This document shows, piece after piece, positions 23,714-31,143 of a stretch of 64,000 nt of DNA. Each line of letters begins with the position of its first letter. The first letter of the stretch is position 1. This DNA is from JAZDIU01 sp043804635 (GTDB lineage: Bacteria > Chloroflexota > Dehalococcoidia > Dehalococcoidales > UBA2162). The translations under genes and the position numbers were made by a program. The stretch is taken from assembly GCA_043804635.1 (NCBI GenBank), contig JAZDIU010000087.1, positions 1 to 64,000 of the forward strand. Direction: 5' to 3'. The notes beneath the pieces were generated by a model. It saw nothing but the letters and a program-made list of their open reading frames with translations. It made no database searches and was not told where the DNA came from.

Positions 23714-24196
23714 CTAGATAAACAGAGTTACTTTGGATTGGCGGGCTTCGTTCAGGAAATAAGCGGCACCGGCTATTTCACTAACTTCACCGCGGAAAGC
23801 CTCCGGAGGTAAGCCGAACATACCGCAGGTAGTGGAACAGGGAATCATTTTAACTCCCATTTGATTTGCCATCGTGATAAATTCGTCGATAGTCGGGTAA
23901 TTGGACTCTTTCATTACCTGTTTCATCATCCCGGTTCCCATACCGAACATATGGAACTTGGAAAGTTTCAGTCTTTTACTGCCGCCGCGATTCAAGATAT
24001 TGAACATAAACCTTTTGAATCCCCGGCTCTTTATACGGCCTTCGTTTTTCTTGATGATATTAAGTCCCCAGAAGGTGAAGAACATAGTGACGTCCATTCC
24101 CATACTGGCTCCGGTGGTCGCCAGTATAAAAGCGGCTAAAGCCTTGTCCAGCTCGCCGCTGAAGACGACGATAGTCAATTTCTCCTTCTCAGCCAT
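23714..24196 (-). CDS. DsrE/DsrF-like sulfur-handling protein
   Basis: 160 residues with the DsrE fold features: LTIVVFSGELDKALAAFILATTGASMGMDVTMFFTFWG at the start, described here as a beta strand then glycine-rich helix, and MIPCSTTCGMFGLPPEAF near residue 118, with two cysteines that could carry persulfide. The methionine-rich middle (KFHMFGMGTGMMKQVM) is usual for the DsrE2 type. It stands between the zinc-ribbon gene (8-base gap) and tusA, which are probable partners in sulfur transfer. Confidence 0.85.
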   Translation of the reverse strand: MAEKEKLTIVVFSGELDKALAAFILATTGASMGMDVTMFFTFWGLNIIKKNEGRIKSRGFKRFMFNILNRGGSKRLKLSKFHMFGMGTGMMKQVMKESNYPTIDEFITMANQMGVKMIPCSTTCGMFGLPPEAFRGEVSEIAGAAYFLNEARQSKVTLFI

Positions 24197-24204
24197 TCGG
24201 TCTC

Positions 24205-24405
24205 CTACTTAGAGCTTTTTCCTCTAATTTTAGCTCCACAATTAGGACATACTCTCTTATTTCGCGGAACTGGTTGACGGCAACTAGGACAATAGAAAAC
24301 TTCTACCTTACACGAATCGCAATAGGGGAATGCGGCTTCGGCGATTTCTTCGTCGCAATAGGGGCAAAAACGGACTTCTTTAATTGGTTTATTTTTGCTT
24401 ACCAT
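24205..24405 (-). CDS. Small double zinc-ribbon protein
   Basis: 66 residues with four CxxC pairs: FCPYCDEE, YCDSCKVE, YCPSCRQP and VCPNCGAK. These should bind two zinc ions. The start codon overlaps the IscU stop by one base (TAATG), so the genes are coupled. Function unknown; it could be a scaffold or adaptor in the cluster, or bind nucleic acid. Confidence 0.8.
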   Translation of the reverse strand: MVSKNKPIKEVRFCPYCDEEIAEAAFPYCDSCKVEVFYCPSCRQPVPRNKRVCPNCGAKIRGKSSK

Positions 24406-24794
24406 TATCCCTTTCCTCCCTTCTTTTGTTTACTCCGGTAGTCCTCTATAGCTTTGTGCAGAGCTTGAGCTCCCAGGTTGGAGCAGTGGAACTTGTTCTT
24501 GGGTAATCCTTCCAGTTGGTCGGCGACCAGTTGAGGAGTGATTTTCATCGCTTCATCCAGTGTTTTGCCTTTAGCCATCTCGCTGACCATACTGGACACG
24601 GCAATGGCGGCGCCGCAGCCGAAGGTCTTGAATTTGACATCTTCCAGATGCTCGTTTTTGACCTTGATGTAAAAGGTCATCATATCCCCGCAAACGGGAT
24701 TACCTATCTCGCCGACACCATCGGGGTTTTCAATCTCGCCGACGTTACGAGGATTCATAAAGTGGTCCATAACCTTGTCACTGTAGATTGGCAT
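24405..24794 (-). CDS. iscU: IscU/NifU-like iron-sulfur scaffold
   Basis: 129 residues. All four scaffold residues are kept: Cys35 and Asp37 in GNPVCGDMM, Cys60 in FGCGAAIAVSSM and Cys104 in FHCSNLGAQALHKA. It should assemble [2Fe-2S] or [4Fe-4S] clusters. The HscA-binding LPPVK motif is absent, as in many anaerobes. It starts directly after the stop of the IscS-like gene, whose PLP site is broken, so its sulfur source is an open question. Confidence 0.93.
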   Translation of the reverse strand: MPIYSDKVMDHFMNPRNVGEIENPDGVGEIGNPVCGDMMTFYIKVKNEHLEDVKFKTFGCGAAIAVSSMVSEMAKGKTLDEAMKITPQLVADQLEGLPKNKFHCSNLGAQALHKAIEDYRSKQKKGGKG

Positions 24795-25982
24795 TTACTT
24801 GCCTCCTTTACTAACGAACTTGGCATACAGCGGCGACATCTGCCGCAGGCGGTCGACAATCGGGGGCATAACTTCCAGGACGTAATCGACATCTTCGTTT
24901 GTATTCCCGATACCGAAAGTAAATAAAGTAGAGCCTTGAGCCAGTGCATGTTCGATTCCCATAGCGATTAGGACGTGCGATGCCTTGAGTGCCTTCGAGG
25001 TACAAGCCGAGCCGCTGGAAATAGCGATTCCTTTGCTATTTAGCAACATAAGCATAGATTCGCCTTCGATGAACTCCACGCAAAAACTGGCAAGTCCGGG
25101 AAGGCGGTTCTGAGGATGTCCCGTAACAACTACGTGGTCGATTTTAGCTGGCAATTCTTTGAGCAAGCGGTTGCGGAGGGGCGTCAGGTGCTTGATGCGG
25201 TTTGCCATATCGGTCTGAGCCAATTCTGCGGCTTTGCCCAGGCCGACGATTGCCGGAACATTTTCAGTACCAGCCCGCCGGCCTCCTTCCTGGATACCAC
25301 CATCGAGGAGAGGGATAATTCGCACACCTTTCCGCACCCATAAGGCACCGCAGCCATTAGGACCGTAAAACTGGTTTCCGGCCAGGCTTAATGTGTCTAC
25401 TCCCAGTTTTTTCACATCGACCGGTATCGTGCCGGCGGTAGCTACGGCATCCGTATGGAAGGGGATTTTTTGCTCCCTGGCTATCTTAGAAATTTCTTCA
25501 ATTGGTTCAATGGTACCAACTTCGCCGTTAGCGTGCATTACTGAGACCAGGATGGTATCTTTACGTATCTGTTTACGGACATTCTCGGGGTCGACAACGC
25601 CGTTTTTGTCTACGGGAATTTCAGTCACTTCGAAGCCCCACTTTTCCAGCGTTTTCGCCGAGTGTAACACCGAGAAATGTTCGATTGCGGAAACGATTAC
25701 GTGCTTACCTTTAGCCTGCTGAGCTAATGCCAGACCTTTGATGGCAAAATTGTTGCTCTCAGTACCGCTGCCGGTAAAGATTATTTCATCGGGTTCTGCA
25801 CCAATGAGGTGGGCCACCTGGGCGCGGGCGGCGTCCACAGCCTCCCTGGCGACGTCTCCCCAGTCGTGTAACGACGAAGGGTTGCCGAAAACATCCCCAA
25901 GGAAGGGCAACATTGCTTCACGTACCTCGGGGAGAAGGGGCGTGGTGGCGGCGTTATCCAGATATACCTTTCTTGCGTTCAT
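24795..25982 (-). CDS. iscS: IscS/NifS-like protein lacking the PLP lysine
   Basis: 395 residues, aligned with IscS over its full length. The sulfur-bearing cysteine is kept (Cys327 in SSGSACTSK), as are His102, Asp178 and RRAGTENVPAIVG. But the PLP-binding HKxYGPKG reads NQFYGPNG, so the Schiff-base lysine is Gln204 and its histidine neighbour Asn203. The glutamine that touches PLP is Ala181 (HTDAVA), the NNE motif is NGE, and the arginine that holds the cysteine carboxylate is Leu (STLFTFG for SIRFSLG). Canonical desulfurase activity is therefore improbable. I recall an archaeal IscS (Archaeoglobus) that also lacks this lysine. It may be a scaffold or persulfide acceptor. It overlaps the hemerythrin gene (ATGA). 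Confidence 0.9.
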   Translation of the reverse strand: MNARKVYLDNAATTPLLPEVREAMLPFLGDVFGNPSSLHDWGDVAREAVDAARAQVAHLIGAEPDEIIFTGSGTESNNFAIKGLALAQQAKGKHVIVSAIEHFSVLHSAKTLEKWGFEVTEIPVDKNGVVDPENVRKQIRKDTILVSVMHANGEVGTIEPIEEISKIAREQKIPFHTDAVATAGTIPVDVKKLGVDTLSLAGNQFYGPNGCGALWVRKGVRIIPLLDGGIQEGGRRAGTENVPAIVGLGKAAELAQTDMANRIKHLTPLRNRLLKELPAKIDHVVVTGHPQNRLPGLASFCVEFIEGESMLMLLNSKGIAISSGSACTSKALKASHVLIAMGIEHALAQGSTLFTFGIGNTNEDVDYVLEVMPPIVDRLRQMSPLYAKFVSKGGK

Positions 25983-26500
25983 TTTTTCCCCGCACCGGTT
26001 AATTCGTTCCGTAAAGTCCGGAAAAGTTCTTGCTCAATCTGGGCGTGGGCTTGAAGCAGTTTCCGGGTGTGGCTGATATGGGCGCGCATATCGTGGGCGC
26101 TGGCTTGCCATATACTGCCGGATTGTCCTCCACTGGTTAACTGGGCTATATCATTTTTCAAAACGACTAAACGGTTTTTGAGGTCTTTGTGTTCGAGAAG
26201 CAAGGAGTTAAACGCTGTGACCTGTTTTTCATCGCCATACTGGTTAAAGGCAGATAAGAGCGCGGTTTCTTCGCGTCCGAAGTGTGCCCGAAGTCCCGCA
26301 TCGATTGTGTCCGCAATTTCCTGGAGTTTCTGTAAGCCTTGTTTAAAATCGTGCCTGCCCGGCATAAAAACGTCTTTGGCTTTTTCCAAGCCAGCTATTC
26401 CTTCAACGTCATTGGCTACCTTGTCCAGAGTCTGGAACTTCTGTAAGAATGTTTTATGCTCTTCGATTATCATATCGATTAAGTCGATAATTTCTTTCAT
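25979..26500 (-). CDS. Hemerythrin-like HHE-domain protein, first gene of the iscS operon
   Basis: 173 residues, helical. Possible di-iron ligands: IEEHKTFLQKF, GLRAHFGREETALL, LLEHKDLKNR and DMRAHISHTRK. Its stop overlaps the start of the IscS-like gene by 4 bases, so the two are made together. An iron- or oxygen-binding protein coupled to cluster assembly is a sensible partner: it could supply iron or sense oxygen or NO (inference). The paralogue at 22787 lies beyond the other end of the cluster. Confidence 0.85.
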   Translation of the reverse strand: MKEIIDLIDMIIEEHKTFLQKFQTLDKVANDVEGIAGLEKAKDVFMPGRHDFKQGLQKLQEIADTIDAGLRAHFGREETALLSAFNQYGDEKQVTAFNSLLLEHKDLKNRLVVLKNDIAQLTSGGQSGSIWQASAHDMRAHISHTRKLLQAHAQIEQELFRTLRNELTGAGKK

Positions 26501-26658
26501 TATGTATGTTTCTCCTCTGTTTTGGTTGGTGTGAGATTGGTTAGTTCTTCAATCAAAAGAAGAGAAAAATCCCTCTCACTCTCCCTTTATAAAAGGGAGA
26601 AGCTAAATTATAGTAATGATTAATTATTAATTATATCATCATTTCTATCTTACTCAAG
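26501..26658. terminator. Gap with hairpin after the ferredoxin operon
   Basis: CTCCCTTT at 26581-26588, loop ATA, AAAGGGAG at 26592-26599: a perfect 8-bp stem. On the minus strand it is followed after some purines by TTTTT, so it may end the transcript of the ferredoxin operon. The stretch also contains AT-rich promoter-like sequence for the hemerythrin-iscS operon, without a clear consensus. Confidence 0.45.
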
Positions 26659-26868
26659 CTATGGATATATCTGGTTACCTTCATCGTCTTCGACGATAAT
26701 GGCTTTCCTGGGACAGCTCTCGACGGCGTCTAACAAGGCCTGTTTATCAATGGAGGCGGGGTCGAGGACTACCGCCTTGTTTTCTTCGTCAAGCTGGAAG
26801 ACAGAAGGAGCGATAGCCACACAGTTGCCGAGTCCCACGCACAATTCTCTATCTATCTTTACCTTCAT
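26659..26868 (-). CDS. Small ferredoxin with three cysteines, [3Fe-4S] or three-ligand [4Fe-4S] type
   Basis: 69 residues. The cluster motif reads CVGLGNC: the second cysteine of CxxCxxC is replaced by Leu13, leaving Cys10, Cys16 and a distal Cys in ESCPRKAI. This is the pattern of single-cluster ferredoxins that partner P450s or other oxidoreductases. The start overlaps the stop of the upstream ATP-cone peptide gene (ATGA). It probably serves as electron carrier for the flavin reductase two genes upstream. Confidence 0.88.
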   Translation of the reverse strand: MKVKIDRELCVGLGNCVAIAPSVFQLDEENKAVVLDPASIDKQALLDAVESCPRKAIIVEDDEGNQIYP

Positions 26869-27035
26869 TTATAATTCACCCTCACCTGAGTCCTTGGCTC
26901 AGCTTGGGCAAGCTCTTTATTGCCGGACTTGGTGGCTAACAGAGCTTTATAGATAGCTTGTTCGATTTTAGCGGTGTCAAAGGGGACCATAGAGCCATCG
27001 CGCTTGCGAATACGGGCAATTTTCAGTTTAACCAT
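26865..27035 (-). CDS. 56-residue stand-alone partial ATP-cone protein
   Basis: The translation has IRKRDGSMVPFDTAKIEQAI followed by YKAL, which matches the first third of the ATP-cone domain found in NrdR and at the N-terminus of ribonucleotide reductases. Only 56 residues are present, against about 90 in a full cone. The frame is intact, and the stop codon overlaps the ferredoxin start (ATGA), which argues for real translation. The ribosome site is weak. It may be a relic of an nrd gene or a small nucleotide-responsive peptide. Confidence 0.6.
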   Translation of the reverse strand: MVKLKIARIRKRDGSMVPFDTAKIEQAIYKALLATKSGNKELAQAEPRTQVRVNYK

Positions 27036-27055
27036 AGTTCCATTTCTCTACTTAA

Positions 27056-27607
27056 TTAACTTTTCGAATTCGGCGTAGATGGCGGGGTTTCTGTAGCTGG
27101 CTTTTCTGAAACGTAGCTGGGAGCAGCCTTAGGTGTGGTGCCGCGTTTCACCTGGTGATAATAATCGTAAGTCATACACGGCAGTTCATTAAGGACTTCG
27201 GCATCGACGATTTTGCCGATAAAGATGGTATGTGTCCCGGCATCTACTTCCTGCTGGACTTCAGCCTCTAAATAGGATACGGCATTCTCAATAACAACCG
27301 GCGCTCCGGTCTTGCCCACCTTGTATTCGATTCCTTCCAGCTTGTTTGTGTCCCGACCAGATTTAAAACCGAAGCGGCCGATGAAAGCTAGTGGTGTTCC
27401 CTGGCAAAGAACCGACGCTGTAAACACTTTACTTTCTTTAACGAATTCGTGGGTCAGGTTGTTTTTATTAATGCTTACGGCGATGGTCGGCGGTTCCGAG
27501 GTTATTTGAAATACGGTGTTGGCAATTTGACCGTTGAGTTTGTCCCCGGAGTGCGAGCCGATCACATACATACCATAGCCCAGTTTTTGTAATGCTTTTA
27601 AGTTCAT
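27056..27607 (-). CDS. Flavin reductase-like FMN-binding protein
   Basis: 183 residues. The flavin reductase-like split-barrel domain covers about 1-155: LGYGMYVIGSHSGDKLNGQIANTVFQITSEPP is typical, as are VSINKNNLTHEFV and GRFGFKSGRD. Related domains in Moorella (Hrb) and flavodiiron systems pass electrons from NAD(P)H to rubredoxin or FprA. The last 25 residues are rich in proline, threonine and serine and look disordered. It likely forms an electron-transfer pair with the ferredoxin downstream. Confidence 0.85.
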   Translation of the reverse strand: MNLKALQKLGYGMYVIGSHSGDKLNGQIANTVFQITSEPPTIAVSINKNNLTHEFVKESKVFTASVLCQGTPLAFIGRFGFKSGRDTNKLEGIEYKVGKTGAPVVIENAVSYLEAEVQQEVDAGTHTIFIGKIVDAEVLNELPCMTYDYYHQVKRGTTPKAAPSYVSEKPATETPPSTPNSKS

Positions 27608-27619
27608 TCTAATCCTCTT

Positions 27620-28909
27620 TCAAAGTCGTCTCATCGAAATATCAAGTTTGTCTACAGCCTTACGCGCTTTCTCATAAGCTTTATGGCTTGAAACCGGATG
27701 GGTGGCTAAAGCCCAGGCGATATGGGGATAACAGTCCGGGTTGGGCGGCGCCAGAAAACGGGCACCTTTGTGAGTGGCTAGACCGAGTTTAACTTCACCA
27801 TTATTGCGTTGGACTAATTCTTCGCGTGTCGGCAAGTCTTCAACCATGCCATCGTGGTAGTATGAACGGTAAGCTAGGGCGGCAAAACGACTTTCATCAC
27901 GGATTGGTTCGGGTTCAATTCCCAGCGCCAGTTGCAGCGTCTGGACGATTCTGTCCCGGTGTGTCCGCACCTGAAACAAGTCGCCGAAACCTTCATCCCA
28001 GCCCAACCGCCCGTTAACCTCCATTACACTTATCTTATTATCGAACACGCGCATTTCAATCGAGAAACCGGAATAATGCAGGTCTACCGCCTTTAATATG
28101 GCATCGGAGGTAGAAAGAATGGGTTTAGTATCCGTGCATTCGGCAGGAAAGAGATAGCCTTCGATGAAAAAGGGAGGGTTCACGCTTTGTATTTGCTCGG
28201 TTACGCCGAAGGTGCATGGCTTGTCTCCACCCACCAGTCCATCGGTCTCAACGAAATCACCCTGCAAGAAGGACTCGACGAGGAACTGGCGTTTCGGGTC
28301 GCACCCCAGGTCGACCTTTGCTGTTTTAGCGAATCCCAGCAGCCGGGCAACATCGAGCGATTTTTCTAATCCAACTTGCATACGCATAACGGCATTATCG
28401 ATTTCTTCAGGTCGGTTGACGAGGGTAACTAATCGCGACATTGTTGAGATGACGCATTTCAGAACGATAGGAAAGCCGAAGCTGCGAGCCAGGCGATGTA
28501 CGTCGGTGGCGCTTTCTGCTAGGGCGAACTGCGGATTGCCGATACCAGCGTTCGAAAGCGCCACTCTCTGCTGGTATTTATTAGAACACAGGTGGGCAGC
28601 TTTTACCGGCGGTCCCTTCAATTCGAACTCATTTGCCAGAATTGACCCTAGTAGAAGCCCTCTTTCCGACTGCATAAAGATGCCGTCCGGGCGGCGTTTA
28701 TCAAACCAGTAACGTAGAATGTCATAGGCTTCGGTGAGCTGGTGGGGCGGCGGAAGTTCCATAACTTCATCGAAGATATCTTCATCGGAAGCGGTCGGCT
28801 CATCATCGGCAAGGATAAGTCTTAAATTGCCTATATTTTCAGCGTAGTCTGCAACTTGATGACAGGAGACCGTGCCATATGCCGGATAGAGCACCAGTAT
28901 AGTAGCCAT
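27620..28909 (-). CDS. ATP-grasp domain protein
   Basis: About 429 residues from the ATG at 28909 (TTG at 28912 is adjacent); AAGGTGAT lies 9 bases upstream. The ATP-grasp fold is seen in FPIVLKCVISTMSR with the nucleotide lysine, QFLVESFLQGDFVETDGLV, and the metal-binding end FSIEMRVFDNKISVMEVNGRLGWDEG, here quoted in parts. Such enzymes join a carboxylate to an amine or thiol. Substrate unknown. Its transcription starts from promoter module copy 3, which links it to the redox regulon. Confidence 0.82.
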   Translation of the reverse strand: MATILVLYPAYGTVSCHQVADYAENIGNLRLILADDEPTASDEDIFDEVMELPPPHQLTEAYDILRYWFDKRRPDGIFMQSERGLLLGSILANEFELKGPPVKAAHLCSNKYQQRVALSNAGIGNPQFALAESATDVHRLARSFGFPIVLKCVISTMSRLVTLVNRPEEIDNAVMRMQVGLEKSLDVARLLGFAKTAKVDLGCDPKRQFLVESFLQGDFVETDGLVGGDKPCTFGVTEQIQSVNPPFFIEGYLFPAECTDTKPILSTSDAILKAVDLHYSGFSIEMRVFDNKISVMEVNGRLGWDEGFGDLFQVRTHRDRIVQTLQLALGIEPEPIRDESRFAALAYRSYYHDGMVEDLPTREELVQRNNGEVKLGLATHKGARFLAPPNPDCYPHIAWALATHPVSSHKAYEKARKAVDKLDISMRRL

Positions 28910-28965
28910 CAAAAATCTATCACCTTGTTTCGAGCATTATAACCCATAATCTTAACTTATGTTTG

Positions 28966-29031
28966 ATTTTAGTTACCCGTAAGTAAAGAAGTCATAAAAT
29001 TAGTAGATAGAAAGTTACAAATCTATGACAT
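28966..29031 (-). promoter_or_regulatory. 66-bp promoter module, copy 3 (ATP-grasp gene)
   Basis: On the minus strand: ATGTCATAGATTTGTAAC from 29031, ATTTTATGACTT from 29000, and -10 TAAAAT at 28971-28966. Both spacings (26 and 19) equal the consensus. The start codon follows 57 bases after the -10. Confidence 0.85.
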
Positions 29032-29173
29032 TTTACATTTGGAAGACTCTTTAAATATAATCATTTAAATACAATGCATTTTATGGTTTCATTTGCATCT
29101 TGATTTAACAAGTGTTAGATTAATCTATTCCGTAACCGACTTAATGAATAGTTATGATGACAGGGAGCAAATA

Positions 29174-29842
29174 ATGAAAATTTTTTCCTTCTATTCTCAA
29201 TTAATTCTTCCTACTTTAGTCCTGGCAATGCTCCTGTTACTGACTATCTCAGCATTCGCCTGCTCAGGTACGGGAACGACCCCAACATCAACTTTTAGTT
29301 TCCCGACTAGACCGACCGAGAACACAGCAACAAATCCAGCCCCTACGCCTGAGCCTATACCGACTCCTACGGACATTCCGTCGCCAACAACGCCGACCCA
29401 GAATATCGTCCCAACGAAATCGACTACTCCGACAAGCAAAGCAGAAGCAAAGCTTACTATTAAATCAGCCGGTGCGATTATTCAGATAGCAGGGAGTGAC
29501 TACGCCAGTTATACATATACTGTTTCAGGAGAAGTAAGCGGGTTGGATGGCTCGATTTTCTTAATGAGCGCGGTAATTATCGACCCCAAAATAGGCGAAG
29601 TACCGCTTACCGGGCCACAAGATGCTACTGGCGGTTGGTCGTATACCAAGGACCCTAATTATAAATCGGTGCGTTTTGAGAAAAAAGCTGGTGAGCCTGA
29701 TTCGATGACCTGGACTATTACGGGCAGCGGGAAAGAGGGGGCATCTTACGCATTTCCCGGGTGCACTATTGAGTTCAGAGCAATACTCAGGTTAAATGGC
29801 GTGAATATCCAGCGGCAGAATATTCAGGTTAAAGCCAGCTAA
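29174..29842 (+). CDS. Secreted lipoprotein with Pro/Thr-rich linker, unknown function
   Basis: I start it at 29174, where GGGAG precedes the ATG and a signal peptide begins; the frame upstream to 29093 is not signal-like. The lipobox ends at a cysteine near residue 30 (SAFAC). A linker of about 60 residues rich in proline and threonine follows, then a beta-rich domain of about 120 residues (SYTYTVSGEVSGLDGSIF) with no family I recognise. It is followed 30 bases later by a second lipoprotein gene. Confidence 0.75.
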   Translation: MKIFSFYSQLILPTLVLAMLLLLTISAFACSGTGTTPTSTFSFPTRPTENTATNPAPTPEPIPTPTDIPSPTTPTQNIVPTKSTTPTSKAEAKLTIKSAGAIIQIAGSDYASYTYTVSGEVSGLDGSIFLMSAVIIDPKIGEVPLTGPQDATGGWSYTKDPNYKSVRFEKKAGEPDSMTWTITGSGKEGASYAFPGCTIEFRAILRLNGVNIQRQNIQVKAS

Positions 29843-29871
29843 TAGAAGAGAATGGATAGTCATAAGCCTGT

Positions 29872-31014
29872 ATGAAAACAAGAAGATCGCTTCCTTTGGT
29901 ACCGGTTTTATTCATGTTGCTTTCTTTAATATTTTTTGCCAGCTGCACTACACAAGCAACTCAGTCTCCGGATGAACTGCCAACGACGACCACGCCTATC
30001 ACTCCTGTACCTCCGCCTACTATCAGACTCAAACCAGCACTAGCTGCCTCTACAACCCCTACCGACTCAATACTCACCCGGGACTACTCCTGGATATTCA
30101 AAGGCGTTACCTATCTCTGGAGTATGGAATTGCCGGAATCTTTGTATCTCTACTACCAAGGCAGGGGACGGCCGCCTACGCGGTTCTGGTCGATATATGT
30201 AACGCATCCAGCAGACGACCGGTATATCGAGGGTTTGGCTGATGAGCTGTCAGAAGCCGCCCGCCAAGCTGGATTTACCCGCTCGGAAACAGCCCAGTTC
30301 GTAGCTAATTTCATTCAAAGCTTACCCTACACTTCAGATAACGTGACGACGGGCTATGACGAGTATCCCCGGTACCCAATTGAGACCCTGGTCGATAACG
30401 GCGGTGATTGCGAGGACACCTCCATCCTGGCTGGCGCCGTTCTTAAGAGTATGGGGTACGAAGTGGCTCTCCTGAGGCTGCCCGGACACATGGCAATCAC
30501 CATTCTCGGTGACGAGAGTTTCTCAGGAATACGTTACCAAGTCGAAGCTGGCCATAGGTGGGCTCCCGGTAAGTATTACTATCTGGAGACCACCGGCGAA
30601 GGATGGGCTATCGGCGAGATGCCTACCGAGTTCGTTGATAAGAGTGCGAAGAACGAGCTCTATTTCGTCCTACCAGCAGCTTATGCTAATACTCATTTCG
30701 AATCGTCGTGGCGCGGGACGACCGGCTCTATAACTATCACTGTCACCAACATCGGCACAGCGACGATGGAACAGGCATACGTAACCGCAGGGTTCGATGC
30801 CGACGGTGCCGACGGCGGCATGTTGTGGAACGCGGTAAAAAGTGAAGTCTTCGACCTCGCTCCTGAAGAAACTAAAACCATCACACTTTCCCTCAAGATG
30901 CCGCAGGGCGAGCACACCCGCTTTGTCGTCCAAGTTGCCTATGTTAAGTACCCAGACGTAGCTCTGGATACCGTCTACTCCGACTGGTTCGACACTGACA
31001 AACCCGGTACTTAG
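29872..31014 (+). CDS. Lipoprotein with transglutaminase-like cysteine protease domain
   Basis: 380 residues with a lipobox at Cys25 (FFASC). The central part at about 120-260 has the transglutaminase-like core: YPIETLVDNGGDCEDTSILA with the catalytic cysteine, LPGHMAITI with the histidine and YYLETTGEGWAIGEMP with the acidic partner. Such domains cleave or modify proteins or peptides. The C-terminal 110 residues look like a beta-sandwich adhesion-type domain (ITVTNIGTATMEQAYVTAG). It probably acts at the cell surface. Related to the lipoprotein upstream only by operon. Confidence 0.8.
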   Translation: MKTRRSLPLVPVLFMLLSLIFFASCTTQATQSPDELPTTTTPITPVPPPTIRLKPALAASTTPTDSILTRDYSWIFKGVTYLWSMELPESLYLYYQGRGRPPTRFWSIYVTHPADDRYIEGLADELSEAARQAGFTRSETAQFVANFIQSLPYTSDNVTTGYDEYPRYPIETLVDNGGDCEDTSILAGAVLKSMGYEVALLRLPGHMAITILGDESFSGIRYQVEAGHRWAPGKYYYLETTGEGWAIGEMPTEFVDKSAKNELYFVLPAAYANTHFESSWRGTTGSITITVTNIGTATMEQAYVTAGFDADGADGGMLWNAVKSEVFDLAPEETKTITLSLKMPQGEHTRFVVQVAYVKYPDVALDTVYSDWFDTDKPGT

Positions 31015-31042
31015 CAAAATTAAGTTCGACTTATTTTTGCAA

Positions 31043-31108
31043 ATGTAATCTTTTTGTGATTTTTTCACTCGCTATGTTATGACTTTTCGATTTCCTGCCA
31101 CCTATAAT
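31043..31108 (+). promoter_or_regulatory. 66-bp promoter module, copy 4 (MBL-rhodanese)
   Basis: ATGTAATCTTTTTGTGAT at 31043, ATGTTATGACTT at 31074-31085 and a perfect -10, TATAAT, at 31103-31108. Spacing 26 and 19. ATG at 31144. Confidence 0.8.
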
Positions 31109-31143
31109 ATCAGAGGAATTTTGCTAACTAAGAATAAAAATAT

